Part shown: positions 8,721 through 19,197 of the stretch, piece by piece | Position numbering within the stretch: the stretch's first letter is position 1 | Layout: every line of letters begins with the position of its first letter | NCBI GenBank assembly: GCA_963777895.1 | Contig: CAVZSF010000005.1 | Span: 620,001 to 684,000 of the forward strand | Origin: UBA2241 sp963777895 | GTDB taxonomy: Bacteria; Actinomycetota; Thermoleophilia; UBA2241 | Direction: 5' to 3' | Length of the DNA stretch: 64,000 bases | Made by a program: the position numbers and the translations under genes | Notes under the pieces: model-generated | Told to the model about the DNA's origin: nothing | The model's database searches: none | What the model saw: the letters and a program-made list of their open reading frames with translations, nothing else

Positions 8721-9356
8721 ATGCCCCGTCTGCGTCGCTTCCTGAGGCGTCTCGCGATCCTGTGCCTCTTTGGCTTCGTCGCCTATGGCGTCGCCGGAGC
8801 CCTCATCGCGCAGCTGCCGGGTGTCGAGGTACCCGCCGACATGCCCCGGATCTGGCCCGACTTCCTCCCCGCCTGGCCCTTCGTGGCCGTCCTCGTCGTG
8901 GGTGGCCTCGCCGTCGCTGCCGACATCGTCGTCTGGGTGGTGCTCGAAGCCCGGGCGCGGAGCGAGCGGGAACGGCTCGAGAAGCTCGCCGAGCAGTGGC
9001 CGCAGCGGGCCGACGCGAAGGCGGCGGCCGCAGGGGGCACCCCGGCGCTGCGCGTGGGACGCTTCCGCGCGCAGGGGTTGCCTGCGGCCGTCCGCCTGGA
9101 CTGGACGTCGCCGGCGGGCAGCTTCGACCGCATCCTGATCTACCGGTCGAACCAGGGATTCGCCCTCTCGCCTGCGGGCGACACGGGGCAAGCGGTCGCC
9201 TACGAAGGCGAAGAGGACGGCTGCCTCGATGGGCCCCTCGTCGCGAACCGTGTCTACTTCTACACGCTCTTCGCGCTGGGCAGAGGGGCGGGTGGCGAGG
9301 CCTCGTCTCCGGTGTGGGCCTGGGCGGTCACGCTGAGGCCGGGCAAGTCGGCGTAG
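8721..9356 (+). CDS. Membrane protein with fibronectin-III-like domain, paralogue of 14434-15108
   Basis: This 211-residue protein has two N-terminal hydrophobic segments (about residues 8-30 and 50-75), a charged linker rich in Arg/Glu (ARARSERERLEKLAEQWPQR) and a C-terminal domain of roughly 95 residues. In that domain VRLDWTSPAGSFDRILIYRS and NRVYFYTLFALGR look like strands of a fibronectin type III fold. The protein at 14434-15108 shares the whole layout, including the linker ending in WPQ and the RS.xGFA.SP motif. Function is unknown. It lies between the M48 protease and the PASTA kinase. Confidence 0.6.
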   Translation: MPRLRRFLRRLAILCLFGFVAYGVAGALIAQLPGVEVPADMPRIWPDFLPAWPFVAVLVVGGLAVAADIVVWVVLEARARSERERLEKLAEQWPQRADAKAAAAGGTPALRVGRFRAQGLPAAVRLDWTSPAGSFDRILIYRSNQGFALSPAGDTGQAVAYEGEEDGCLDGPLVANRVYFYTLFALGRGAGGEASSPVWAWAVTLRPGKSA

Positions 9357-9498
9357 CGCCGATCGCGTGGCGCCGGGCGAGTGAGCCGCGGCGAGGACGG
9401 GCCGGACGACAGCGAAAGGGCGCTGCTTTAGACTGTCGTTGCCATCGCATCGTCCGTGACGCCGTCAGCAACGCGGCGTCGCCAGATCTCGTCTGACC

Positions 9499-11335
9499 GT
9501 GCCGACCCCAGCAGAGCCCGGACTTCCCCCTGTCGCCCTCGAGGCCGGCGTGCTGCTGCACGGCCGGTACCGGTTGCGGGAGAAGCTCGGCAGCGGCGGC
9601 ATGGCCGACGTCTTCCTCGCACAGGACGAGCGTCTCGGTCGGCAGGTCGCGGTGAAGGTGCTGCGCCGCCGCTTCGACGACGGTGACGAGCAGCTGGTGC
9701 GACGGTTCCAGATCGAGGCCAGGGCGGCGGCCATGCTCGCGCATCCTGCGATTGTCGCCGTCTTCGACCAGGGCCAGGCCGGGGACCACTGGTACCTCGT
9801 CATGGAGTACGTGCCCGGCGAGACGCTGAAGCAGCGTATCCGGCACCAGGGGGCTCTGCTCGGTGCCCGATGCCGTCGCTCTCATGCGCACGGTCCTCGC
9901 CGCCCTCGAGACGGCCCACGAGCATCACGTGGTGCACCGTGACGTGACGGCGCAGAACATCCTGCTCGACCGTGCCGGTGGCGTGAAGGTGGCCGACTTC
10001 GGCATCGCCAGGATCGGGGCGGCCGACCTGACGCGGACGGGCACCATGATCGGCACCTGTCACTACCTTTCGCCGGAGCAGGCGCAGGGGCAGGCGGCGG
10101 ACTCGCGCTCCGATCTGTACGGCGCCGGGGTCGTGCTGTTCGAGGCGCTGACCGGGCGTCTGCCCTTCGAGGGCGACAGCGAGGTGGCGGTCGCCCTCAA
10201 GCACGTGCAGGAGGCGCCGCCGCCGCCGTCCAGCCTCGTGTCCGGCATCCCGCCGGCGCTCGACGCCGTGGTGCTGACGGCGCTTGCCAAGGCGCCGGGA
10301 CAGCGCTTTCAGACGGCCGCCGCCTTCGATGCCGCGCTGTCCGGCGCGCTGCGCGGGGAGATGCCGGCCGGCACGGCCGCCGCTGAAGCAGCGGCGCCCG
10401 GGGCCACGCAGGTGGCGGGAGTGCCGGCGCCGTCCATGGTGGCGCCCACGACATCGGCGCCGCCACCGCTGGAGACCCAGGCGACCCGGGTGGTGCCCGC
10501 GGGGCCGCCGACCGGCGAGACGAGGCTCGCCCCGCCCGCCGCGGCGACCATGGTCTCAGCGCCGGCGGGTGCTCCGGGGTCTCATGGCGTGTCCCCGGCG
10601 GCCGCCGACGTTGCGGGCCGCCCCGCGGCGGCGCGGGCCCGGCCGCGAAGGTCCGGCCGCAAGCTTCTCGTGATCGTGCTCGCCGTCGTCCTCGTCGCGG
10701 CCGCCGTGGGCGCCGCTCTGTACGCGTACGCCGCCGGCGGCGTGTCCGTCCCGCAGGTGGTCGGGCAGACCGAGGCGCAGGCGAAGGGCGCGGTGCGCGA
10801 AGCCGGCCTGCGGCCGGTCACGCACCGCGCCTACATCGACGGCGTCGACAAGGGCGTGGTAGCGCGCCAGCGACCGGGCCGGGGCGAGCTCGACAAGGGA
10901 GACAAGGTCGACATCTGGGTCAGCCGCGGGCCGCTGCACATCCCCAGCCCGGACCTGCGGGGCCTGGCGCCCGACGAGGCCCGCCGGGCCCTCGCCGACG
11001 CGGGGCTCTCGGGGAACGACCGTAAGACCCGGTCGGCGAGCGTCGACGTGGGCCTCGTCGCCAGGCAGCAACCGAAGGCCGGCGCGACGGTGGCCCGGGG
11101 AGACACGGTGATGTACTGGGTGAGCATCGGGGCGCCGCTGGTCGAGGTGCCCGACGTCGTCGGGCTGTCGTCCGGAGACGCCGCCGGCGCCCTCGAGGAC
11201 GCCGGCCTCACGGTCAACGTCGACCTGGTCGCCGGTCTCGGCGAGTATCCGGGCGACGTGATCGGCCAAGACCCGGAGGCCGGCAGCACCCTCGAGAGCG
11301 GCAGTGAGGTCACCATCAAGGTCGCCGTCTTCTGA
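9499..11335 (+). CDS. PknB-like Ser/Thr kinase with three PASTA domains, frameshifted
   Basis: This is a one-pass membrane eukaryotic-type kinase that senses cell-wall muropeptides in other actinobacteria. The kinase domain has the GSGGMADVFL loop, catalytic K53, HRDVTAQNILLD and DFG. A proline/alanine-rich linker leads to the helix LLVIVLAVVLVAAAVGAAL. Three extracellular PASTA repeats follow (VPQVVGQTEAQAKGAV, IPSPDLRGLAPDEARRAL, VPDVVGLSSGDAAGAL). The frame changes near 9862: dropping one G joins LKQRIRHQGALL to VPDAVALMRTV. With that repair the protein is about 611 residues, normal for the family. Error and genuine mutation cannot be separated here. Confidence 0.88.
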
Positions 11336-11421
11336 GGCAGCTCGCCTGGATCGAGCCGCGCCCAGGACGATCACCGCGCAGGGGGGCGCCGCCTCCTCGC
11401 CGCTTGTTCAGACCTCCGCGG

Positions 11422-13185
11422 TCACGGCACGATCGGCACCGGCGAGACGAGGATCGTCCGGTCCACCGTGAAGGTGCGGTACGGCGAGACGCTCAGGGCG
11501 TGACTGCCGTCCTTGTGCACGGCGCGCACGCGCCACCTCTCCGTCAGTCCTGCGGGCTTGGGGAAGCTCGTCCGGACCGAGCACCTCGTGTAGGTCGAGT
11601 AGTTGGCGGCCTTGGCTTTCAGCGTCTTGGCGAGATGCCAGGACGGAGCGATCTCGCCCACTGCGCGGTAGTAGCGGTAGAACTCGAACTTGATCGGATA
11701 CGTGCCGGCCGTATGCCGCGGCTTGATCGTGCCGCTGACCGTCACCGTCTTGTTGTAGCCGAACTCCCTGGGGATCGACGGCGTGGAGAGCCACGCCTGG
11801 GCCTGCACGGTCAGGACCTTGCTCACGGCCGGGAGGTGCGACGCGTCGCCCTTGTAGACCACACGGTATCTGGCGTTCTGCTTGACGCCGGTCAGAGTCA
11901 GGTCGTAGCTGCCGGAGGCGTCCGTCAGGGTCGACGCCCTCGTCGCCTGGTCGTCCGCCCCCACCCGCACGTAGCGGAAGACTCTGGCGGCAGCCAGCCC
12001 AGTGTCCATTTGATCGACCAGGTAGCCTCCGAGAGTCACGCTGCCGTTGTAGGCGACCACTGCGGGCTCGACCGCGCCCCCCAGGTACGGGGCGACGAGG
12101 TCGGCGAGATAGACGTCGCTCTGTGGCACTGCCAGGGGGGCGTCCCTGAGGTCCGCGTACGCCACCTGATAGCCCCAGAGCGACGGGGCGAGCTGGTCGG
12201 CAGCGTTGTCGGTCAGACGGAACTCGCCGCCGGCAGGGATGTCCGAGAGGTAGATGTCGGCGCCGGCTGAGGCGGCGTTGCGCGCATCCTGGTAGGCGAC
12301 TCGCCAGCCGGGTGTGTCGGGGGTCCCCTGGCGCCGCGGCGAGACCGCGGGAAGAGTCTGGTCGGCGGCGTTCCGCGTGATGCGACGCTCCTTCTTCGTG
12401 GCGAGGTCGTATCCGTAGATGTCCCAGTTGCCGTTGCGGCGATCCTGATAGACGACCATCGTGCCGCTGATCGCGGGCGCCTTCTGGTCGGCGCTGTCCC
12501 TCGTGAGGCGGGTCGTCGTCTTCCTCACGGTGTCGTAGAGGTAGATGTCCCAGTCGCCGTTGCGACGGTCGGCCCAGACGACCCGCGTGCCGTCGATCGC
12601 CGGGTCGATCTGGGAGGCCGTGCTCGTGGTCAGGCGCTTCGTCGTCTGCGTGCCCGCGTCGTAGAGGTAGATGTCCCAGTTGCCGTTCCGCTGGTCCTCC
12701 CAGACCACCCTGGTGCCGGTCGTCTGCCAGTCACCCGTGACCGCCGGGTCCTGCTGGGGCGCCGTGCTTGTGGTCAGACGCGTCTCGGCAAGGGTCGTGA
12801 GGTTGACGAGGTAGATCTCCAGATTGCCGTGGCGGTCGTCCTCGTACGCTACCCAGCTGCCCGAGGCAGAAGGGTGGCGCTGGTCAGCCGTGTCGGTCGT
12901 GGCCCGGCGCTCGTTCGGCGACCAGAGATCGCGGGCGTAGATGTCCCAATCGCCGTTGCGGTCGTCCTCGAAGACGGCGATGTCCGTCTCCCAGAGCTCG
13001 TGCCACGTCGTGAGCGAGGGGGCTTGCTGGTCCGAGGGGAGGGAAGGCGTCAGGAGTGATTCGGTGACGTAGGGAGGCGTCGCAAAGGCCGGAGTGGCGC
13101 AGAGCGCGAGCACGGCGACGGAGATGGCCGCCAGGACGGCGGCGGCACGGAACGCCGCTACGGCGGCACAGACGCGACGATGCAT
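11422..13185 (-). CDS. Secreted TolB-like beta-propeller protein with Ig-like C-terminus
   Basis: The product (587 residues) starts with a signal peptide (MHRRVCAAVAAFR, hydrophobic core, cleavage after ATPAFA). Then come about seven blades of roughly 42 residues with the recurring core DRRNGDWDIYLYD followed by T..RLT..SADQ..P, which is the TolB/WD40-like periplasmic propeller pattern. The C-terminal 200 residues look like two Ig/bacterial-surface folds (VAYNGSVTLGGYLVDQ, KTVTVSGTIKPRHTAGTY). Probably an extracellular or wall-associated binding protein. I chose the second Met as start because it begins the signal peptide. Ligand unknown. Confidence 0.75.
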   Translation of the reverse strand: MHRRVCAAVAAFRAAAVLAAISVAVLALCATPAFATPPYVTESLLTPSLPSDQQAPSLTTWHELWETDIAVFEDDRNGDWDIYARDLWSPNERRATTDTADQRHPSASGSWVAYEDDRHGNLEIYLVNLTTLAETRLTTSTAPQQDPAVTGDWQTTGTRVVWEDQRNGNWDIYLYDAGTQTTKRLTTSTASQIDPAIDGTRVVWADRRNGDWDIYLYDTVRKTTTRLTRDSADQKAPAISGTMVVYQDRRNGNWDIYGYDLATKKERRITRNAADQTLPAVSPRRQGTPDTPGWRVAYQDARNAASAGADIYLSDIPAGGEFRLTDNAADQLAPSLWGYQVAYADLRDAPLAVPQSDVYLADLVAPYLGGAVEPAVVAYNGSVTLGGYLVDQMDTGLAAARVFRYVRVGADDQATRASTLTDASGSYDLTLTGVKQNARYRVVYKGDASHLPAVSKVLTVQAQAWLSTPSIPREFGYNKTVTVSGTIKPRHTAGTYPIKFEFYRYYRAVGEIAPSWHLAKTLKAKAANYSTYTRCSVRTSFPKPAGLTERWRVRAVHKDGSHALSVSPYRTFTVDRTILVSPVPIVP

Positions 13186-13339
13186 GAGGACCCCCCTGGT
13201 TTGGACGGCGCGCAAGGCCCGTCTGCCTCCGCCCGCCTCATCAGCTCGATAGTAGGTCGGGGGGCTGCGTCAGGCAAGCATCGCTGCGGCAAGGCGTTGC
13301 CAGGCCGAGCCACTCGTGCTGCTCCGTCCTTTGACCCCG

Positions 13340-13394
13340 GCGCTGCTCTGCGTGGGCGCCGTCCCGGCGCTCCCCTGCGTGGGCGCCGCTCCCG
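13340..13394. repeat. Tandem near-duplicate of about 27 bases
   Basis: Bases 13340-13366 and 13367-13394 are nearly the same GC-rich unit containing GCGTGGGCGCCG. They lie just past the stop of the leftward EamA gene and may also form a terminator-like structure. Confidence 0.45.
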
Positions 13395-13398
13395 GCGC

Positions 13399-14265
13399 TC
13401 ACATCGCCCAGGCGAGGAGGCTGACGCCGGCGATCGTGGCGGCCACGCCGACGCTCTGCCACCACCGGGGACGTTCGTGCAGGACGACGAGGCCGAGGAT
13501 CGTCGAGAACGTGGCGGTCTGGGCCTGAAGGACCGACGCGACCGAGACCGGCCCGAGGGCGAGCGCGGCGCTGCCGGCGAGGAAGGCGAGCATGTCGAGG
13601 ACGCTGACGCCGAGAACGCCGGCCCTGCTGCCTCCGGCGGGAAGGCCGGCGTGTCCGATGAGTGCGACCGGCACCATCACCGCAAGACCCGCGAGCGACG
13701 CGACGCTGACCGTGGTGAAAGGCGAGAAGGCATCGATCTGGCCGTAGGCGATGAAGACGCCGGCCATGGCCGCACCGGTGAGCAGGGCAAGGCCGGCGCC
13801 GGCGGCGAAGCGCCAACGGCGCCGGCCGCCGCCCTCGGTGCCGGCGCCGTCGTGCTCGACGGCGGCGAGCAGGCCGCCGCCGGCCGCCAGCACGAGGCCG
13901 ACGGCGGCCATCGCGCTCAGGCGTTCGCCCATGCCGATGGAGATCGCGGCGGCGAACGCCCCGTCGAGGCAGGCCAGCACGACGACCAGCGTGAGCTTCC
14001 CGACGCGCAGGGCGAGCAAGAAGGCGGCGGTCGCGAGCGTATAGAGCAGACCCCCCAGGGCGGCGAGTCCGAGGTCGCGCGCCTCTCCGCTGCTGAACGG
14101 AAGGCCGTCGATAACGACGGCGGGGACGCCGAGCCCCACGATCCCCGTGACGAACATCGCCACCGTGATCGTCATCCACGAGACGTTTCGCAGCAGGCGC
14201 TGGCTGAAGAAGTTGTAGAGCGAGTAGGAGGAGGCGGCCGCTAGTCCGAGGACGATGGTCAGCAT
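13399..14265 (-). CDS. EamA/DMT-family transporter
   Basis: The 288-residue membrane protein has about ten hydrophobic segments in two EamA repeats, the usual layout for drug/metabolite exporters. The end of the first half reads LVVVLACLDGAFAAAISIGM and the second half VASVLQAQTATFSTILGLVV. I chose the ATG at 14265, where the first membrane helix begins (MLTIVLGLAAASSYSLYNF), over upstream alternatives. Substrate is unknown. It is convergent with the beta-propeller gene's left neighbours and has no operon partner. Confidence 0.82.
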   Translation of the reverse strand: MLTIVLGLAAASSYSLYNFFSQRLLRNVSWMTITVAMFVTGIVGLGVPAVVIDGLPFSSGEARDLGLAALGGLLYTLATAAFLLALRVGKLTLVVVLACLDGAFAAAISIGMGERLSAMAAVGLVLAAGGGLLAAVEHDGAGTEGGGRRRWRFAAGAGLALLTGAAMAGVFIAYGQIDAFSPFTTVSVASLAGLAVMVPVALIGHAGLPAGGSRAGVLGVSVLDMLAFLAGSAALALGPVSVASVLQAQTATFSTILGLVVLHERPRWWQSVGVAATIAGVSLLAWAM

Positions 14266-14433
14266 GCCGTGAGGGTATCTGGCCGGCGAGCGGGGAGGGA
14301 AGTGGGACATGGGGAGCCACCGGGTCTTCACGCTCTAGTCTTCGTCGTCGTATGATCATCGAAGGGAGGCAGCAGGAGCGAGCAAGGCACGGAGTGCCCG
14401 CTCGCCGGGCTGGGCCGGACACGGAGGTCTGAC

Positions 14434-15108
14434 ATGACGTTGGAGCGCGCAGTGACGTGGCTCGGCGCACTGATCGCCTGGCTCTGCGTGGTGATCCTTG
14501 CCTACGGGGCGCTCGGCATCGTGCTCACCGTCACGGACGCGCCACACGCCGGTATCTGGCAGGAGACGGTGCCGATCTGGCTGCTCATAGGGACATTGGC
14601 TGTGATCGTCGTCCACACCGTCCTGGTCGTGGCGTACCGGCGACAGAAGCGCGACCGCGCGGCGCGGCTCGAGCGCGAGGCGGAGGACTGGCCGCAGACC
14701 GGCGCTGCCCAAGCGGCGAGAGTCGGCGCGGTGCCTCTTCTCGAGGTGAGCGCGTTCCGCGCCCATGCGCGGGGTGCCCACACGGTGGAACTGACCTGGA
14801 ACCCGCCGATGGACGAAGTGGATGAGGTCCTCGTCCTGCGTTCGATGTCCGGCTTTGCGACATCTCCAGAGGCGACCGGCGATCAGATCGTCCTCTATCT
14901 CGGCGACGAGACCCGATCCGTGGACGTCGAACTCGAGGACCAGCGCATGTACTACTACGCCGCCTTTGCCCGGGCCGGCGGCGTGTGGTCGGCGCCCGTC
15001 TGGGCGCACGCGCTCACGCCGCCGCTGCCCCTGCTGCGCACGATGCTGGGCACCTTGAAGATATCGATAGTCCTGATGTATCCGTTGAAGGAACAGAATC
15101 GTCCCTGA
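14434..15108 (+). CDS. Membrane protein with fibronectin-III-like domain, paralogue of 8721-9356
   Basis: This 224-residue protein has two hydrophobic segments (about 8-32 and 48-70), an Arg/Glu-rich linker ending EAEDWPQT, then a fold with VELTWNPPMDEVDEVLVLRS and RMYYYAAFARAGGVWSAPVW. It matches the 8721-9356 product over its whole length and is therefore a duplicated copy separated by about 5 kb. The C-terminus adds about 25 residues that the paralogue lacks. A TATGAT box and GGGAGG precede the gene. Function unknown. Confidence 0.6.
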   Translation: MTLERAVTWLGALIAWLCVVILAYGALGIVLTVTDAPHAGIWQETVPIWLLIGTLAVIVVHTVLVVAYRRQKRDRAARLEREAEDWPQTGAAQAARVGAVPLLEVSAFRAHARGAHTVELTWNPPMDEVDEVLVLRSMSGFATSPEATGDQIVLYLGDETRSVDVELEDQRMYYYAAFARAGGVWSAPVWAHALTPPLPLLRTMLGTLKISIVLMYPLKEQNRP

Positions 15109-15147
15109 CGGGTGGCGCGGGCCTGTGACGCCTGGGGTCGCTGTGGA

Positions 15148-18100
15148 TCAGCCCGTGCGGCCTGGCCGCGTCTGCGGCTGCACGCCGGGCAGCTCCCAGG
15201 CGTCGGCGCGCTTGGGGCCTGTCTGCTGCGGGGGGATAGCGGGCGTCGTGCGGCGGCCGAGCACGGCGAGCAGGTCGTCGATGCGGTGCGCGACGACCGC
15301 CAGGCCGTGCTCCTCGCTGTTCTGGAGCTGCCCCTCGACGTAGAAGTAGACCGTCTCCTTGAGCACGCGCCCGTACTGCAGGTAGACGTCGTTGAAGACG
15401 ACGACCTGGGCCAGCTCGGTCTCGTCCTCGAGGGTGAGGAAGAGGGTGCGGTGGCCGGAGCGGATCCAGGGCATCTGAGCACGCTCGAGCACGCCGGCGA
15501 GGCGCACGGGACGGCGGTCTGGGACCTCGGCGAGCTTCGCGAAGGGCGTGCAGCCGAGAGCGGCGATCTGGTCGCGGGCGAAGGCCAGGGGATGGGCGCT
15601 CACGTTGAGCCCGAGGACGTCGAGCTCGGCGCGCACTCGTTGCTCGAGGCTCCACGAGGCGATGAAGTCGAGCGGGCCGATCTGGTCGCCGACGAGCAGA
15701 CGGGGCTGCTCGAGGCCGTCTGAGGGCGCGGCAGGCCGCTCGGTCTTCGCCGCCCCTGTCCCGCGGCGGCGGCCGCCCGGCCGCGTGCCGGCATAGAGCA
15801 GCGGCAGCTGCGGCAGGAGCTCCTCGCGGCGCACACCGAGGTCGTCGAAGGCGCCGACGCGCACGAGGTTCTCGGCGATCTCACGGCTGACCTGGGTGCG
15901 GGCGACGAAGTCGGCGAGTGAGACGTACGGGCGCGGCGGCGCTCCGCCGGCCGCGCCCCGCACTTGGCCTGCGCCGGCCGCGCCCTGTGCCGGTGCCACC
16001 TCGGTAACGCTGTGCAGCGAGGTGAGCTCGCCGCCGCGCTCGGCCACGATCGCCCGCCGCGCCGCCAGGCTCATCTCTTTGACGTAGGCGAGTCCGACGC
16101 GCAGTGCCGTGCCTTCGCCCTCGACCTCGAACCACTCGCCGCTCAGGTTGACGTCGACCGGCAGCACCTCGAGCCCCCAGCGCCGTGCGTCGTTCAGCAC
16201 CACCCGCGGCGAGTAGAAGCCCATCGGCTGGTTGTTGAGGATGCCGCAGTAGAACTCGGCCGGGTAGTGCGCCTTGAGCCAGGCGCTCGCGTTGCAGACG
16301 ATGGCGAAGCAGGCGGCGTGCGCCTTGTTGAAGCCGTAGGCGGCGAAGCCGCGCAGCTGGCGGAAGACCTCTTCGGCCACGCCGCGCTCGACGCCGCGCG
16401 CCATCGCCTTCTCGACGAAGGTGCGGCCGATCTCGTCCATCTCGTCCATCGAGCGCTCGTGCGTCATGGCGCGGCGCAGCATGTCGGCTTCGGAGAGCGT
16501 GAAGCCGGCCACGGCGGAGGCGACCTCGATGACCTGTTCCTGGTAGACGATAACGCCGTAGGTGCGCCGCAGGATGCGCTCCATGGCGGGGTGCGGCACG
16601 GCCACACGTTCGCGGCCGTGCCGCCGCCTGATGAACGGACCGATCATCTCGGCCTGCAGCGGCCCCGGCCGGAAGAGGCTGATGGCGGCGATCACGTCCT
16701 CGAAGTCGCGCTCGCGCAGCCGCGTCGCCAGATTGCGCTGCCCCGAGCTCTCGAGCTGGAACATGCCGAGCGTCTTCGCCTGGGCGATGAGCTTGAAGAC
16801 GGCGGGGTCGTCGTGGGGCAGCTCCCAGGCCTTGATCTGTTCGCCGGTGCGCGCCTCGATGCGGCGCACCGCCTCGGCGATGGCCGAGTGCATCTTGAGG
16901 GCGAGGATGTCCATCTTCACGAGGCCGAGCGTCTCGACGTCGTCCTTGTCGAACTGCGCGACCACGACGCCCTTGGCGGCCCACTGCAGGGGCACGCGGT
17001 CGGTGAGCGGGTCGCGCGAGAGGATGAAGCCGCCGAGGTGGGTGCCGAGGTGCATGGGGAAGCCGGCCAGCCGCTCGCCGAGGTGGACGAGCCGGCGGTA
17101 GTGCGGGTGCTGGAACTCGTGGTTGGCGAGCTCGGGACGCTCGTCCATCATCTGTGAGAGGTTGCCGGCGCTGCCCCAGGGGACCTTGCGCGAGAGCTGG
17201 TTGGTCTCGTCGGGGGTGAAGCCGAAGGCGCGGCTCACGATGCGCACGGCGGAGGGCGCGCGTACCGTGTTGACGGTGGCGACCATGGCGACCCGGTCGT
17301 GGCCGAAGCGCTCGTAGATGAACTTGATGACCTCGTCGCGGCGCGCCGAGCAGAAGTCGATGTCGACGTCGGGCATCTCGCGGCGGGCGGGGTTGAGGAA
17401 GCGCTCGAAGAGGAGCTCGTGCTCGATGGGATCGGCGTCGGTGATACGCAGCACGTAGCTGACGATGCTGTTGCCGGCGGAGCCGCGGCCGGAGTAGTAG
17501 ATGCCGCGGCTGATGGCGAACTCGACGATGTCGCGCACGGCGAGGAAGTACTCGGCGAAGCCGAGCTCCTCGATGACGCGCAGCTCGCGCTCGAGGCGGG
17601 ACGTGACTTCGGCGGTGAGGGGGCGGTAACGCTCCTCGGCGCCGGCGAAGCAGCGCTTCCAGAGCAGCGAGAAGGCGGTCTCGCCGGGGGGCAGCGGGTA
17701 GGCGGGGAAGAGCAGGCGGCCGAGCCCGAGGTCGAGGTCGCAGCGCTCGGCGATGGCGGCGGCGGCGTGGAAGGCCTCGGGCCGCCGCCGGAAGAGCCGC
17801 CACATCTGCGCCGGGCTCTTGAGGAAGAGCTCGGCGTTCTTGCGCCCCAGCGGATTGGGCAGCGGCTGGTTGGCGGCCTCGGCGGCGAGCACGTCGTGCA
17901 GCTTGGCGTCGTCGCGGGTCGTGTAGTGGACGTCGTTGGTGGCGACCGTGGGCAGACGCAGCTCGTGGGCGAGCAGGTCGAGGCCGCGCAGGTAGGGGCC
18001 CGAGTCGGGGAGCAGCTCGTGCTGCAGCTCGACGAAGAAGTCGTCGGGACCGAAGAGCTCGCGGAAGACGGCGGCCGCCGTGCGCGCGCCCTTGGGGTCG

Positions 18101-18829
18101 CCGGCCAGGAGGCGGGCCCCGACCTCGCCCCGCCGGCAGGCGGAGAGAGCGATGAGGTGCCCGCTGTGTTCGGCGAGCGTCTCGAGGCGCGCCAGCGGCG
18201 GCTCGCCGGGGTGCTCGAGGTGGGCGGCGCTGATGATGCGGCACAGGTTCGACCAGCCCTCGTAGTCGCGGGCGAGCACCACGAGGTGGTGGCCGCCGGC
18301 GCCGGCCGCGTTGGCGGCGGCCGGCGGCACGGTGGCGGCGGCGCGCAGGGGCGTGATCTTCTCGAAGGCGGTGGGGGCGACGGACGCGGCGGGGCCGGGG
18401 AGGCCCCCGGGGGGCCGCTTCGCTGGGTCCGTCCGACTACGGAAGACTCCAACGCCCCCCGGAGACCTCCCCGGCCCCGCCGCGTCCTCACCACCATCCG
18501 GCCACGTGGCGAGAGCCGCCGGGTCGACGCCCCTGCAGCGCCGCCGCGACGGCGTCGGGCCGGCCGCGGGCCGGGCGCTCGCCCGGCTGCCACGGCCGGC
18601 CGTCCCGCCCCACGGCCGGCTCGACAGTGAGCTCGACCCCCACGATCGGCTTGATGCCGGCCGTCTTGCAGGCCTGGTAGAAGCGCACCGCGCCGTACAG
18701 CCCCTCGTGGTCGGTGACGGCCAGCGCCGGCATGCCCAGTTCGGCCGCTCCGGCGACGACTTCGTCTATACGGCAGGCGCCGTCGCCGAAGGAGAAGGTG
18801 GTGTGCAGATGCAGGTGGACGAAGGTCAT
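15148..18829 (-). CDS. dnaE2: DNA polymerase III alpha subunit, DnaE2/ImuC-like, frameshifted
   Basis: The protein is a C-family DNA polymerase, probably the error-prone DnaE2 used in damage-induced mutagenesis. The PHP domain starts MTFVHLHLHTTFSFGDG. The palm carries PDVDIDFCSARRDEVI, followed by the finger and HhH regions (SLADFVARTQVS) and an OB fold near the C-terminus (LTLEDETELAQVVVF). It stops soon after the OB fold and lacks the tau-binding tail of replicative DnaE1. The N-terminal part (18829 down to about 18490) and the rest are in different frames; one extra base near 18530 explains this. A proline/glycine-rich insert with a large inverted repeat lies at the junction. A LexA-box promoter upstream at 19174 supports the SOS role. 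The ATG has no Shine-Dalgarno. Confidence 0.85.
18385..18484. repeat. Large inverted repeat inside dnaE2
   Basis: Bases 18385-18414 pair with 18455-18484 (30-base arms, two or three mismatches) around a 40-base loop. The arms are almost pure G/C. In the protein this falls in a Pro/Gly/Ala-rich insert between the PHP metal-binding start and the GHHLVVLARD segment, where relatives are much shorter. Confidence 0.65.
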
Positions 18830-18892
18830 CGGAGAACACCGGGCGCAGCGGTCTGTCGTGCGCGTTCACCAGCCATAGCGCGGAGGTAGCTG

Positions 18893-19093
18893 ATGCCGAA
18901 CCTTGGTGCACCCGAGCTCATCATCATCCTGCTGTTCCAGGTCGTGTTCATCGCGCTCACCGCCTGGCTCGCGGCGAACAAGGGATACAGCGCCGCGGTG
19001 TGGGCGATACTGGCGTTCTTCCTGAGCTGGATCGCGCTGATCATCGTCGCCGTACTGCCGCGTAAGGCGCCGCCCCCGCCGCCCGACTACTGA
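18893..19093 (+). CDS. Small two-helix membrane protein
   Basis: This 66-residue protein has two hydrophobic helices (ELIIILLFQVVFIALTAWLA and AVWAILAFFLSWIALIIVAV) and ends in a PPPPPDY tail. The ATG has a GGAGGT Shine-Dalgarno five bases upstream, good support for a real gene. It resembles the PLDc_N-type small membrane proteins common in actinobacteria, but I do not assign a function. It lies antisense to the presumed 5' leader of the dnaE2 transcript. Confidence 0.6.
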   Translation: MPNLGAPELIIILLFQVVFIALTAWLAANKGYSAAVWAILAFFLSWIALIIVAVLPRKAPPPPPDY

Positions 19094-19173
19094 CCCGGAC
19101 GTCAGAGGACGGACGGCCCGCGCGGCCGCGGTGGGGGTGCGTCGCGCGGGACCGTCGGTTGATGTCGTGAGAA

Positions 19174-19197
19174 TGACACGAACATATGTTCGTGTCA
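19174..19197. promoter_or_regulatory. LexA (SOS) box within a minus-strand promoter for dnaE2
   Basis: A perfect 24-bp palindrome is centred on CGAACATATGTTCG, the Gram-positive LexA/DinR operator type. On the minus strand it fills the 17-base spacer between TTGACA (19193-19198) and CATTCT (19170-19175), so LexA would block a leftward promoter. The first minus-strand gene reached is dnaE2, about 330 bases on. Confidence 0.8.

Noticed and set aside
18826..19044. Minus-strand ORF of 72 codons overlapping the dnaE2 start by ATGA
   Set aside because: It is antisense to the small membrane gene at 18893, which has a good Shine-Dalgarno and clear helices; the overlap is likely chance.
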